Assembly: GCA_003208835.1 (NCBI GenBank)
Contig: QCVD01000021.1
Span: forward strand, 1 to 41,374
Length of the DNA stretch: 41,374 nucleotides
Direction: 5' to 3'
From: Synechococcus sp. AG-683-C23
Lineage (GTDB): Bacteria > Cyanobacteriota > Cyanobacteriia > PCC-6307 > Cyanobiaceae
Every line of letters starts with the position of its first letter. Position 1 is the stretch's first letter. A program made the translations under genes and the position numbers. Shown here in pieces: positions 1 to 8,594 of the stretch. A model generated the notes under the pieces. That model searched no databases. It had not been told where the DNA came from and saw only the letters and a list, made by a program, of their open reading frames with translations.

Positions 1-70
1 GACTGGTTCGACAAGGTCGCTGACAGTTCTGGAGATATAACTGCCTCACAAGCCTTTCTGTAAGTCCTTA

Positions 71-973
71 TTAAGTGCTATTTGAGAATCTAGAAGCCAT
101 GGCAGTTGAATATCCTAGGAGACCGATTGCTGCAAGCATTTCCACTATTTCCTCTTCTCCTCTAAAAGTAAAGCCCCTAGTAAATTCGTGCAAATCGTAA
201 TATAGGCAAAAGCTAAAAATACATGCGGGAATGAAATATATTAAAAGCATTTTGGATGGAGCTATTTGCGCTACGAGATTGGCCGCAAAATTTTTCCCCG
301 CGAACCTAGAGAATTTGTCTCCCAACAAAGATATTGAAATCACCACTGCAAGAATCATTCCAAATGCAAAATCTGAATGTGCGTCAATAAAGCCAATGTT
401 GTGGAAATTAGTCTCACCTTGAGTATTGATTAAAGATATTTCAGCTGGCGTTTGCCAATTAAAAATCATCTGTCCCCAGCTCATTTCTTCCATTGCGACG
501 ACGAAGCAGCTGGCAGAAAGAAAGTAAAAGATGCTTTTCAATGATGTAGGGCGTATTGATGTGGCGCAATATATAAGAATGTAGGCTGTTAGTAACAATG
601 ATAAAAAAGAAGTCCACTCAACGATGCCGCCTTCCTGGAGACTTCTTCTGTAAGAGCTGGTGCTGCCGGCGCATACTTTTAATGTTATTACTAGACTGCT
701 TATGAATATTCCTATCTTGAAAAAAATGAGATTTATGCGCTGTTCGCCTCCTCTGGAGTAAATAAGTTTGTTGAAATTCAATTTGAAGCTAATCCATACA
801 AATAAAGTTCCTGCTGCGAGCAGCAAAAAATCTGTAAATGCTAGCTCTAGTGAGTTGGTGATTAGCTTTACAGAGAATACGACCATAAGGGCGGATCCGC
901 TGGCGAAAAATAAGATCGTGAAAAGTCTTCCGATCTGTGGTCTTGGGTCTTTTCGGGAGATGGGCATTTTCAA
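71..973 (-). CDS. polytopic membrane protein of unknown function
   Basis: The 300-residue product has about seven hydrophobic segments (near residues 15-36, 48-62, 82-100, 118-138, 147-160, 202-218 and 240-258), so it should sit in the inner membrane. Between segments 5 and 6 it carries EEMSWGQMIF (about 162-171), followed by NTQGETNFHN (about 183-192). From memory, paired motifs of the form EE-x-SWGQ and N-x-QGE-x-N-x-HN recur in uncharacterised bacterial membrane proteins, and their clustered acidic and His residues could form a metal or active site; that is inference. The gene is AT-rich compared with the core further right, which fits an accessory region. The reading frame is complete. 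No function is assigned. Confidence 0.7.
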   Translation of the reverse strand: MKMPISRKDPRPQIGRLFTILFFASGSALMVVFSVKLITNSLELAFTDFLLLAAGTLFVWISFKLNFNKLIYSRGGEQRINLIFFKIGIFISSLVITLKVCAGSTSSYRRSLQEGGIVEWTSFLSLLLTAYILIYCATSIRPTSLKSIFYFLSASCFVVAMEEMSWGQMIFNWQTPAEISLINTQGETNFHNIGFIDAHSDFAFGMILAVVISISLLGDKFSRFAGKNFAANLVAQIAPSKMLLIYFIPACIFSFCLYYDLHEFTRGFTFRGEEEIVEMLAAIGLLGYSTAMASRFSNST

Positions 974-1096
974 GGATTGTTGACTTGCGATTGATTAAGG
1001 CAAGATATTATGTATAGCCATGAGGCTAACTGTTTGTTCCCTTTATGCAAGTTTCTTGAGATTTAATAAAAATAAGTGACTCTCTTTTGTCGCTAA

Positions 1097-1627
1097 GAGA
1101 TTGAGGTCCTAACATTCTATATCGATATGGGTAAGCCAACCGAGCTGTGCCAACTCGAAAAAGGTGGATTTGCTTATCTCTCGCGTGATGATATGTTTGA
1201 GATCCACGAAAAAATTGATTTTAAGCCCCGCTGCATACCTGATATCGAGCAAAATAATAAGATCATCATTCAGCATTGCACGTGCATGAGCGATGGAGTA
1301 AGAAGGCAAAAAGCTTATGACATCAACTTCGAAAAATTGGTTTACTCGATATCCAGGTTTGAAGAATATGAAGACAATTTCCCAAAACCCAACATTTTTG
1401 ATAAAGCCGTAAATATTGCTCACTATCTTTCAAGATGCTTTGACTGCATCAGAGTCGATTTATATATCCTTGAGGATCAAGTTCACTTTGGTGAGTATGT
1501 TCCCTGTCATGCCGGTGGTATCACTAAAGTGACATCTGAGCGGCACGATGATCTGCTCGGTAAACACTGGCACTGCAAAGAAATATCTTTCGAGCCGAGC
1601 AGTGAAATCGGAAAAATAATTGATTGA
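1097..1627 (+). pseudogene. TupA-like ATP-grasp protein, C-terminal remnant
   Basis: The frame opens at 1097 after a stop at 1094; its first ATG is at 1127 and gives 166 residues. Near the C-terminus, CIRVDLYILEDQVHFGEYV followed by a His/Gly-rich stretch matches the end of TupA-like ATP-grasp proteins (typical pattern RVDLY...GKIYFGELTFTPGGG). Those proteins occur in polysaccharide and teichuronopeptide-type loci. Members are normally about 280-320 residues, and the N-terminal half with the nucleotide-binding lobe is absent here. The codons before the ATG (ending FYID) also resemble the family (DYKFYCFNG-like), so homology runs past the first start codon, which argues for a 5'-truncated gene. 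A small functional protein starting at 1127 cannot be excluded. Confidence 0.5.
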
Positions 1628-1849
1628 AATGTGTATCAAAACTATTGTATAAATTGAGTCTCAACTTTTTCAAAACTTTCTTCAGAGAAGGCAGCAAAAA
1701 TCTTCACTTAGATCTCAGAGCTACATGTTTTGTGCAGAATCAAACATTCTGCCCTGCCTTTTCCGTCCAGTAGAGGGTGATCAAAGCCTTCGACTTATCT
1801 ATGGAGATGACACGATGAAAGTATTCCCCTCTCACCTTGCAATGGCTGC

Positions 1850-2059
1850 TTAATGGGGCATCTCAGATGTTTTCAGCATGGCGATGAACCATAAGGAGCT
1901 CAAAGCCAGCGCTACGCCAACGCCCGCTCCAATCCCGACGCGTGTCATCACAATCGGAACAAGGATTGGAAACACTACCGCCCCAGCGAGGGGGGTCAGG
2001 GCAACAAACCAACGCAACCCAGAGGAAGTCTTTTGTTCAGAGGGGTTGTTCAGAACCAT
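1850..2059 (-). CDS. small conserved two-TM membrane protein
   Basis: The 69-residue protein has two hydrophobic segments (about residues 15-37 and 43-62) joined by a short basic turn, so it is probably a hairpin in the inner or thylakoid membrane. Its start lies inside the 3' end of the upstream DUF4912 gene (10-base overlap), which suggests one transcript and translational coupling. I do not recognise the family. Support comes from the overlap, the coherent membrane topology and co-directionality rather than from a known motif. Confidence 0.6.
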   Translation of the reverse strand: MVLNNPSEQKTSSGLRWFVALTPLAGAVVFPILVPIVMTRVGIGAGVGVALALSSLWFIAMLKTSEMPH

Positions 2060-3156
2060 TCAGCTCGTGCTTCGCTTGCAGGGTTGCTGTTGTCGTCAGG
2101 GGTTTGACGCTCAAAGTTGAGGGTGATGTTGCGCTTCTGTTCGCCATCAGCCGCTGTGGCTTCGATGGGATAGAGCTGCTCTCCATCCCGGAATGGAACT
2201 TGAATGCGGAATGTGCCGTCTGCTGAAAGGGGCACTTCTTCACCACCAATGGTGAGGCGTGCAGATGGATCAGTGGCTCCATAAACGATCAGCTCAGCAT
2301 CAGCTACCAGCCAGAACGAGCGTTGGCGTGAACCAACACCGCCAAGGCCGGACTCGTTGCGGCCGCTTGCCCATAGGCCAATACCGGAATCATTGAGTCC
2401 AGAACGACTGGAAGCAGAGGAATCGTGGAACGCCTCTTGGAATTCCTCAGAGCCAACTCGACGACGACGGAAATGAACAGTGGCGCTTTGGTACAAACGC
2501 TCGTGAAGGCCGCTGTCGCTGGTTTCGTTCGCCGGTGCCGGTGCCTGTGGTGTGGGAGCAGTGGCAGATGGGGCGGGAGCAGGCGATGCGTCCAGGCTGA
2601 ACGGCACAAATTGATCAAGAATTTGTTCACTTGGATGAAGAGCAGGGACTCGGGCAATGGAGGAAAAAGCCAAAGACATCCAACTGTTCGAGATGCGGTA
2701 TCCCAACTCAACCCGGTAGTCGCGGTCGTAAAGCGGAACAGGTAAGTACCACTCGGTGCTGTGGCTATCGACGGGAACTTCCTGAAGGGTATGGGGGTGA
2801 GAACTGCCGTCTTGCATGTCAGTGACGTCGGCTAAGCGCAGACACAAGCGATTCGCTCCTTCCTTTTGTGCACGCTCGCGGTCGCTATCGGAGATCTCCC
2901 AGAACACATAGGCCCATTGGGGATCGCGAGGTAAAAACACCACACGTGTTTCGATGGTGGAAATGGTGGGGGCATTCAGCTCAGCTTCGATCGCTTTGAG
3001 ATCTCCACCGCGTTTTTCTTGGCGAACCGCCACCTCGTCAACGAGGTTCTCCTTACTCTTGCGGCTGTAGAGCGGTACCCCTAAGTCACTGGCGATTTGA
3101 CGGAGTTGACGGAGGGTTAGACGTGCCAGTGATGAAATAGTTGGGGACACGTCCAA
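2050..3156 (-). CDS. DUF4912-domain protein with N-terminal SAP/Rho-N-like helix pair
   Basis: The 368-residue protein starts with a Rho-N/SAP-like region (about residues 8-45, LTLRQLRQIASDLGVPLYSRKSKENLVDEV), a fold often used to bind nucleic acid. A DUF4912-type beta-rich domain follows (about 70-175, including VVFLPRDPQWAYVFWEIS and a repeated strand pattern). A Pro/Ala-rich linker comes next (about 188-212), and near residues 282-345 there is a second small beta domain (FWLVADAELIVYGATDPSARLTIGG) like the carbohydrate-binding-type half seen in DUF4912 proteins. The role is unknown. It is a stable member of cyanobacterial genomes and probably cytoplasmic, as no signal peptide is visible. 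Confidence 0.75.
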   Translation of the reverse strand: MDVSPTISSLARLTLRQLRQIASDLGVPLYSRKSKENLVDEVAVRQEKRGGDLKAIEAELNAPTISTIETRVVFLPRDPQWAYVFWEISDSDRERAQKEGANRLCLRLADVTDMQDGSSHPHTLQEVPVDSHSTEWYLPVPLYDRDYRVELGYRISNSWMSLAFSSIARVPALHPSEQILDQFVPFSLDASPAPAPSATAPTPQAPAPANETSDSGLHERLYQSATVHFRRRRVGSEEFQEAFHDSSASSRSGLNDSGIGLWASGRNESGLGGVGSRQRSFWLVADAELIVYGATDPSARLTIGGEEVPLSADGTFRIQVPFRDGEQLYPIEATAADGEQKRNITLNFERQTPDDNSNPASEARAEWF

Positions 3157-3321
3157 AGCTCCAGGTTTAATTCGGAATCATTTTGAGCCCAAAATTTCCT
3201 TTCTGCCCCTCGGCACCGTCACTGGTCAGTGGATGCTGACTCCAATTCTTGGGGATCACAGTCAGAGCCATAAAAAAGGCAGAGCCGAAGCCCTGCTGTG
3301 ATTTTGGATGTGTACCGGTCT

Positions 3322-4143
3322 TCATCTGCCAATGCTGCGGTAGGGAACTTTTGACAAGTAATCCATTTCCGTGTTGCTGACATTTCCACGGGTGCTGGGC
3401 ATGGGCATGTCCTTGATCCAGTCCAGGTAATCGCTTGGGGATCCACCGCGTTTGATTTTTGCCCGTGCTGGCAGCGCTTTGCCGGGGCCGCCCATGAACA
3501 CGATTTGTGGGAAGCCGAGGATGCCTCGGTAGTACTCGTCGTAACGAGGGCTGGTGATGTTGAAGGGGGTATCGCCGAGTGCTCGTCCTGGCAGGACTCG
3601 GTTGCGCTGGAAAGGAACCGTGTCGTATCCGAAGGCGTCTAAATACTCAGGGCTGTCAAGCAACACATCCACCAATCCCACGAGGCCTTTGGTGGCAATC
3701 ACGATCGACCAAGACAGTTCTTCTCCCTTCCCATTGACCTTTCGGCCAAGGATGCGTTCCGTCAGGTGACGGACCACTTTGTAATTGCTGTTGAACCCAT
3801 AAAAGCTGCGTTTAAAGGTGTCCGAAAGCAGCAAGCCACGAATGAAATCACGAACCGTGATCTGCCCATCCTTGAGCTGAGATTCGAGGTTGGAGTCGCG
3901 ATCCGATTTAAAGGCGTGGAAATAAATCTGGCGGTAGGCGCTTTCAATCACCGTGTCCAGGTTGTCCCGGTCGTCCGCAATGGCAAAGGAATAAGCCCGG
4001 GATCCTTCATCGGAACCAACTCGAATGTTCGAAATACCAGTCCTCAAGGAGTTCTGGGTGATCGGTGCATACTCCAGAAGAGGAATGGCCACTAGAGCTT
4101 CAACATCCACTGTCGACGATCGTAAGGGGGGCGCCGGTTTCAT
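3322..4143 (-). CDS. cpcG: phycobilisome rod-core linker polypeptide CpcG
   Basis: The protein links phycocyanin rods to the allophycocyanin core of the phycobilisome on the cytoplasmic face of thylakoids. The pattern IPLLEYAPITQNSLR (from about residue 20) is the usual CpcG N-terminus. It is followed by a PBS_linker_poly domain (about 30-190) with AYRQIYFHAFKSDRDSNLESQLKDG, VRDFIRGLLLSDTFKRSFY and a C-terminal QRNRVLPGRALGDTPFNITSPRYDEYYR segment. The ATG at 4143 adds about 17 residues ahead of the family N-terminus; a GTG at 4092 would start exactly at the conserved (M)AIPLLEY and may be the true start. A bilin lyase-type gene lies just upstream on the same strand. Marine Synechococcus carry more than one cpcG paralogue and I cannot say which this is. 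Confidence 0.9.
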   Translation of the reverse strand: MKPAPPLRSSTVDVEALVAIPLLEYAPITQNSLRTGISNIRVGSDEGSRAYSFAIADDRDNLDTVIESAYRQIYFHAFKSDRDSNLESQLKDGQITVRDFIRGLLLSDTFKRSFYGFNSNYKVVRHLTERILGRKVNGKGEELSWSIVIATKGLVGLVDVLLDSPEYLDAFGYDTVPFQRNRVLPGRALGDTPFNITSPRYDEYYRGILGFPQIVFMGGPGKALPARAKIKRGGSPSDYLDWIKDMPMPSTRGNVSNTEMDYLSKVPYRSIGR

Positions 4144-4199
4144 TGACTGCCGCTGTTGCAGCGATCACATCCCGTAATAGTTGGCCTAAGTACTAATAC

Positions 4200-4796
4200 T
4201 TACCAGCCAAACGGTGCGAGTTGGATCGCGGCAGCCGCAGCTACCACGGTTTTCGACGGGCCGTCGTCCAACTGGCGGGTCTCCATACAAAAGGAGGCGT
4301 TGTTGGAGAGTCCTTGAACGGTGCTTGTCCGCAGTCGAAGGTTGGGCCCCGCAAACCAAAAGCGTTCCAAGGAACTCATCATTTCGTAGTCCGTCGTGAG
4401 GATCAAGCCGTTTTCGTCATCCATGCGGAATTGGCCAGCGACTGGGGCTTTTTCGGCATAGCCCCGATCGCGCAACAGCAAGCCATGGCGCCCAGCGTCA
4501 TCGCTCGGGATCAGACCAAACATGGTTTGGTCTTCATGGGACTCTCCTGCACGGTCCCAGGCCATGGAACCGCTCCAGCGAACCCAACAACCTCCAATGA
4601 TTCTGCTGAGGTCTTGGTTATTGCGTTTTGCGATTTCGGCAAGGCGCTCATCGCCTTTGAGCAGCTCTTCCACAACGATGAAGGACGCCCCGGCTTCAGC
4701 GCGACGGTGGAGCAAGTGGTGTTGGCTGCGCTGAGACATCCAACGACCGCAGCTAAGGCGGAAAAAATTGAGGGCGTCTGGGATCTTGAGGGTCAT
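4200..4796 (-). CDS. cpcS: CpcS/CpeS-family phycobiliprotein bilin lyase
   Basis: The 198-residue protein fits the CpcS/CpeS/CpcU chromophore-lyase family, lipocalin-like beta barrels that attach phycobilins to a conserved Cys (Cys-82 type) of phycobiliprotein subunits. Family features are FFRLSCGRWMSQRSQHHLL near the N-terminus, AEAGASFIVVEEL, a GGCWVRWSGSM strand, a LIPSD/GLLLRDRGYAEKAPVAGQF stretch and RFWFAGPNLRLRTSTV near the C-terminus. It sits 56 bases upstream of the CpcG linker gene on the same strand, so the pair probably serves phycobilisome assembly together. Motif reading cannot separate the CpcS, CpcU and CpeS subgroups, so the symbol is a family-level assignment and substrate specificity is not assigned. 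Confidence 0.85.
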   Translation of the reverse strand: MTLKIPDALNFFRLSCGRWMSQRSQHHLLHRRAEAGASFIVVEELLKGDERLAEIAKRNNQDLSRIIGGCWVRWSGSMAWDRAGESHEDQTMFGLIPSDDAGRHGLLLRDRGYAEKAPVAGQFRMDDENGLILTTDYEMMSSLERFWFAGPNLRLRTSTVQGLSNNASFCMETRQLDDGPSKTVVAAAAAIQLAPFGW

Positions 4797-4841
4797 CGTC
4801 GCAACTCACCTTCGCTGATGATGGCAGTTTGTTGGTGCTGG

Positions 4842-5177
4842 CTAGGAGCGGCAGCGACTCTCTGCCGCGGCGATGAGGTCATCGAGGCTGAGCTCTAGGG
4901 GGACTTTGCGGCAGTGCTCGGCCACGTCCGCGAGCTGCTGCGCTGCGTTGTTTAGCTGATCAAGAAGTATGCGTAAAAATTGGGGATCATCTGCCACGAC
5001 TGGTTGTTGCTCGCACCACTGCCGTCGTTGAGCCGCGTTCGGTAGCGCTCCATCGACGTCAGAAGACATGTCGCGAAAGCTTGAGAGGCAATGGGCCAGC
5101 AATCGCAGATGGTGGCGATCGAGCTGAGGCAGCAACGTGGCATCAATGCGAGCGATCGTGTCGGCATCAATGTTCAT
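4842..5177 (-). CDS. small conserved protein coupled to sufR
   Basis: The start chosen is the ATG at 5177, whose A-T-G-A overlaps the TGA of sufR. This 4-base overlap is typical of translational coupling and is preferred over a longer frame that would run back into sufR. The product is about 111 residues (MNIDADTIARIDATLLPQ...), mostly helical, acidic and Gln/Leu-rich, with no signal peptide or membrane segment. I do not recognise a domain. Co-transcription with the Fe-S repressor suggests a link to Fe-S homeostasis or simple operon hitch-hiking. Confidence 0.65.
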   Translation of the reverse strand: MNIDADTIARIDATLLPQLDRHHLRLLAHCLSSFRDMSSDVDGALPNAAQRRQWCEQQPVVADDPQFLRILLDQLNNAAQQLADVAEHCRKVPLELSLDDLIAAAESRCRS

Positions 5178-5818
5178 TGGGTCTCGATCGGCGTAATCCG
5201 AAATCCGCAGGTGTGTCCGCCTTCGAGTCGCCAATGCACTCGTTCCACCAGGCAGTCGGGAACGGTCCGGCGGATGAGTAGAAGTTCTTGGTCGCAGATG
5301 GTCGGGAATTCCTCAGCGATGCGCTGAACTGAGCAATGCGCCTCTTGGAGGTTCCAACTGTGGCCGTCGTCATCGAGGCTGCAGACCGTTACGTATCCCT
5401 CGTCGCGTCGTAGGCGCGCGAGTTGGTGGAGTCGCTCTTGAAGAGGACCGTCGCCGAGTTGAAGGCGGTACTGCTGCGCTTTCCCTTCCGCCTGACTTTG
5501 CAGGAGCTGCTGGAAGGCGTCTTCTGGAAGGCTGGACCGCAGTGAATCGAGCAACTCCAAGGCAAACCCCCCGCTTCCATCGGGGAATGTTTCGCGTCCG
5601 ACTTCGGTGAGAAACCAGCGATTGCTGGGCCGTCCTGGCCCGCTGGAACTTGTATTGGAAGCGACGAGTCCATCCTCGGCCAGGGCACGGAGATGACGGC
5701 GCATCGCTTGCACTGAAATGCGCTGCGTTTCTGCGAGGTCACAGGCATCCATCTCGCCGCGCTCAAGGAGCAGGGAGAGCACGGTTTCGCGGGTGCTGGG
5801 CTGGGCCGATGTGCTCAT
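5174..5818 (-). CDS. sufR: SufR, Fe-S cluster-sensing transcriptional repressor of suf
   Basis: The 214-residue protein has a DeoR/ArsR-like winged helix N-terminus (about residues 8-70, RETVLSLLLERGEMDACDLAE...MRRHLRALAEDGLV, then GPGRPSNRWFLTE). The C-terminal sensor half has four cysteines at about 162, 175, 189 and 204, with the spacing C-X12-C-X13-C-X14-C characteristic of SufR. These Cys supply [4Fe-4S] ligands, and cluster loss relieves repression of sufBCDS in Synechocystis (established knowledge). It is divergent from ftrC-sufBCDS, with candidate operators in the 138-base gap. Its stop codon overlaps the start of the next small gene. Confidence 0.93.
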   Translation of the reverse strand: MSTSAQPSTRETVLSLLLERGEMDACDLAETQRISVQAMRRHLRALAEDGLVASNTSSSGPGRPSNRWFLTEVGRETFPDGSGGFALELLDSLRSSLPEDAFQQLLQSQAEGKAQQYRLQLGDGPLQERLHQLARLRRDEGYVTVCSLDDDGHSWNLQEAHCSVQRIAEEFPTICDQELLLIRRTVPDCLVERVHWRLEGGHTCGFRITPIETQ

Positions 5819-5835
5819 TAGGAGCTGGAGTCTCC

Positions 5836-5881
5836 CACACCATGACAGTGGATTGATCCCATTGGCAGTAACAATGGTGTG
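5836..5881. promoter_or_regulatory. inverted repeats in the sufR-ftrC divergent promoter region
   Basis: Two nested inverted repeats lie between the divergent starts: CACACCAT (5836-5843) with ATGGTGTG (5874-5881), and CCATTG (5859-5864) with CAATGG (5872-5877), the latter a 19-bp palindrome with a 7-base spacer. The position suits SufR autoregulation and suf control. The sequence does not match the CAAC-N6-GTTG motif I recall for Synechocystis SufR, so the assignment is inference. Confidence 0.4.
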
Positions 5882-5956
5882 CCCGACAATGAGCTGCCTT
5901 CTGACTTAGGCTGCTCATAAGGAAACCCCGGGGTTTCGTAATTCGCTGATCTCTCC

Positions 5957-6313
5957 ATGCCCGACGCCGCTACAGAGCCGACAGCTGAAAGCCTTGAAAT
6001 CATTCGCAAATTCGCAGAGACCTACGCCAAGCGCACTGGAACGTATTTCTGTTCCGAGCCAAGTGTCACGTCGGTGGTCCTGAAGGGACTGGCTCGTCAT
6101 AAGGAAGATTTAGGTGGTGCCCTTTGCCCATGTCGTCATTACGAAGACAAGCAAGCTGAGGTGTCCCAAGCTTTTTGGAATTGCCCTTGCGTTCCCATGC
6201 GAGAGCGTAAGGAATGCCACTGCATGTTGTTTCTGACGGAAGACAATCCTTTCGCATGTCCTCAGAAAACCCAGACCATCACCACAGAAACGATTCAAGC
6301 CACCGCAGGCTGA
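5957..6313 (+). CDS. ftrC: ferredoxin:thioredoxin reductase, catalytic (beta) subunit
   Basis: The 118-residue protein carries the FTR catalytic-subunit cysteine motifs CPCRHYED, CPCVPMRE and CHCMLF, with a final Cys in FACPQ and an N-terminal Cys in YFCSEPS. These ligate a [4Fe-4S] cluster beside the redox-active disulfide, which passes electrons from photosynthetic ferredoxin to thioredoxins. It is the first gene of the plus-strand cluster; its stop is 5 bases before sufB, so it probably shares the suf transcript and the SufR-controlled promoter. A link between an Fe-S thiol-redox enzyme and its cluster assembly genes is plausible but inferred. Confidence 0.95.
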   Translation: MPDAATEPTAESLEIIRKFAETYAKRTGTYFCSEPSVTSVVLKGLARHKEDLGGALCPCRHYEDKQAEVSQAFWNCPCVPMRERKECHCMLFLTEDNPFACPQKTQTITTETIQATAG

Positions 6314-6318
6314 CCTGA

Positions 6319-7758
6319 ATGACCAGCACCTCCACACGAGACCTTGTTAGTCAGCCGTACAAATACGGCTTCGTCACTGACATCGAGACCGATAAGATCG
6401 AGAAGGGTCTCAGTGAAGAGGTCGTGCGTCTTATTTCGTCCAAAAAGGATGAGCCTGAGTTCCTGCTTAATTTCCGGCTAAAAGCTTTTCGCCACTGGCT
6501 CACCTTGGAGGAGCCCGACTGGGCTGCCTTGGGGTATGAAGCTATCGATTATCAAAATATCATTTACTACGCAGCTCCAAAGCAACAGGCGAAAAAAGCA
6601 AGTCTTGATGAAGTCGATCCCAAGCTTCTTGAAACCTTTGAAAAATTAGGGATTCCTCTTAGTGAGCAGAAACGTCTCAGCAACGTGGCGGTTGATGCAG
6701 TATTCGACAGTGTTTCAATTGCCACCACTTATCGGGAAAAACTGGCGGAGCACGGAGTTGTGTTTTGTTCGTTTACGGAGGCCGTCAAAGATCACCCTGA
6801 GTTGATTGAGCGATATCTCGGTTCAGTGGTTTCCAGTAACGACAATTACTTTGCGGCACTGAACTCAGCTGTGTTCAGTGATGGTTCATTCGTGTTTATT
6901 CCGAAGGGTGTGGAATGCCCTATGGAGCTGTCGACGTACTTCCGAATTAATTCTGGCGATACCGGCCAATTCGAACGCACCTTGATCGTGGCGGAAGAAG
7001 GCGCCTCTGTGAGCTACCTGGAGGGGTGCACCGCTCCAATGTTCGACACGAATCAGCTGCATGCTGCAGTGGTGGAACTTGTTGTTTTAGACGACGCATC
7101 CATCAAATACTCCACTGTTCAAAATTGGTACGCCGGAGATGAGAACGGCGTCGGTGGTATCTACAACTTCGTCACCAAGCGTGGCCAATGCCGTGGTGCT
7201 CGCAGTCGAATTAGTTGGACGCAAGTGGAAACCGGTTCAGCCATTACTTGGAAATACCCCAGCTGCGTGTTGCAAGGGGCCGACTCTGTCGGAGAGTTTT
7301 ATTCCGTTGCTCTCACCAATAACTGTCAGCAAGCGGATACCGGAACCAAAATGATTCATATAGGGCCTCGCACGCGCTCAACGATTGTGAGCAAGGGCAT
7401 CAGTGCTGGCCGTTCCAGCAATAGCTACCGCGGACTCGTTCAGATAGGTCCAAAGGCAAAGGGTGCCCGTAACTACAGCCAGTGCGACTCGATGCTGATC
7501 GGCGATCAGGCAGCAGCGAATACCTATCCCTATATCCGCTCGCAACAGCCCCAAGCCGCGATCGAACATGAGGCCAGTACCTGTCGGATTTCAGAAGATC
7601 AGCTCTTTTATCTTCAAAGCCGAGGTATTGGTTTTGAGGAGGCGGTGTCGATGATGGTGTCTGGCTTCTGTCGGGACGTGTTCAACCAGCTGCCCATGGA
7701 ATTTGCTGCTGAAGCCGATAAGTTGCTGGCTCTCAAGCTTGAGGGGTCTGTGGGTTGA
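6319..7758 (+). CDS. sufB: SufB, Fe-S cluster scaffold subunit of SufBC2D
   Basis: The 479-residue protein is full length for SufB. By alignment with E. coli SufB as remembered, the proposed functional residues are kept: Cys389 in QCDSMLIGD (E. coli C405 position) and His417/Glu418 in IEHEAS (E. coli H433/E434). Other signatures are [18 protein letters not shown] and a C-terminal [18 protein letters not shown]. It accepts sulfane sulfur and assembles clusters with SufC and SufD in the cytoplasm. It is second in the cluster, with 45 bases to sufC. Confidence 0.97.
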   Translation: MTSTSTRDLVSQPYKYGFVTDIETDKIEKGLSEEVVRLISSKKDEPEFLLNFRLKAFRHWLTLEEPDWAALGYEAIDYQNIIYYAAPKQQAKKASLDEVDPKLLETFEKLGIPLSEQKRLSNVAVDAVFDSVSIATTYREKLAEHGVVFCSFTEAVKDHPELIERYLGSVVSSNDNYFAALNSAVFSDGSFVFIPKGVECPMELSTYFRINSGDTGQFERTLIVAEEGASVSYLEGCTAPMFDTNQLHAAVVELVVLDDASIKYSTVQNWYAGDENGVGGIYNFVTKRGQCRGARSRISWTQVETGSAITWKYPSCVLQGADSVGEFYSVALTNNCQQADTGTKMIHIGPRTRSTIVSKGISAGRSSNSYRGLVQIGPKAKGARNYSQCDSMLIGDQAAANTYPYIRSQQPQAAIEHEASTCRISEDQLFYLQSRGIGFEEAVSMMVSGFCRDVFNQLPMEFAAEADKLLALKLEGSVG

Positions 7759-7803
7759 TCCCCGCTCCTTGATTTACTGCACTTTTTTCCTCGTTTTCTC
7801 TAA

Positions 7804-8592
7804 GTGATTCGCCCCGACGCCGAGCTTCTTCTCGACATCACTGATCTACATGCGTCCGTAGAGGATCAGCCCATCTTGAAGGGTGTGAATCTTCAGGTGC
7901 GCTCTGGCGAGATCCATGCCGTGATGGGTCGTAATGGCAGTGGGAAAAGCACTCTTTCTAAGGTTCTTGCCGGTCATCCCGCTTACCGCGTGACCTCCGG
8001 AACTGTGCTTTACCGCGGCGTGAATTTGTTTGAGCTGGAGGCCGAGGAGCGGGCTCGTCTTGGTGTGTTCCTCGGTTTTCAATATCCGGTTGAAATCCCT
8101 GGTGTGAGCAACTTGGAGTTCCTGCGGGTTGCCACCAATGCGCGTCGCCTGAAGCGGAACCTCGAGGAGTTGGACACTTTTGATTTTGAAGACCACGTGC
8201 AAGAACGCTTGAAAGTGGTTCAGATGGATCCCGCTTTCTTAGAGCGCAGCGTCAATGAAGGCTTTTCTGGTGGCGAGAAAAAGCGTAATGAGATCCTTCA
8301 GATGGCTTTACTCGAGCCAGTTGTGGCCATTCTTGATGAAACTGATTCCGGGTTGGATATCGACGCTCTTCGCATCGTTGCTGGTGGTGTGAATCAGTTG
8401 GCCAATGCAGACAACGCCACGTTGTTAATCACCCACTACCAACGCTTGCTTGATGAAATCACCCCGGACTATGTCCATGTGATGGCATCGGGTCGCATCC
8501 TTCGGACTGGAGGCCGAGAGTTGGCACTGGAGCTAGAGCAAACCGGTTACGACTGGGTGGATAAAGAGCTCGCAGCCCAGGGAGTGGCCTAA
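7804..8592 (+). CDS. sufC: SufC, ABC-type ATPase of the Suf scaffold
   Basis: The 262-residue soluble ABC ATPase has Walker [10 protein letters not shown] (about residues 41-49), a Q-loop, the ABC signature [11 protein letters not shown] and Walker [15 protein letters not shown]. The SGGEKKR variant and ETDSGLD box are typical of SufC rather than of transporters. It has no partner membrane domain; it drives conformational change of the SufB-SufD heterodimer. The start is GTG at 7804 and sufD begins 2 bases after its stop, so translation is probably coupled. Confidence 0.96.
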   Translation: MIRPDAELLLDITDLHASVEDQPILKGVNLQVRSGEIHAVMGRNGSGKSTLSKVLAGHPAYRVTSGTVLYRGVNLFELEAEERARLGVFLGFQYPVEIPGVSNLEFLRVATNARRLKRNLEELDTFDFEDHVQERLKVVQMDPAFLERSVNEGFSGGEKKRNEILQMALLEPVVAILDETDSGLDIDALRIVAGGVNQLANADNATLLITHYQRLLDEITPDYVHVMASGRILRTGGRELALELEQTGYDWVDKELAAQGVA

Positions 8593-8594
8593 CC

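Noticed and set aside
1725-1853. A 42-codon plus-strand frame (starting MFCAESNILPC) upstream of the small membrane gene.
   Set aside because: No recognisable family or ribosome site, and its 3' end overlaps the convergent gene; likely chance, although the composition is not obviously random.
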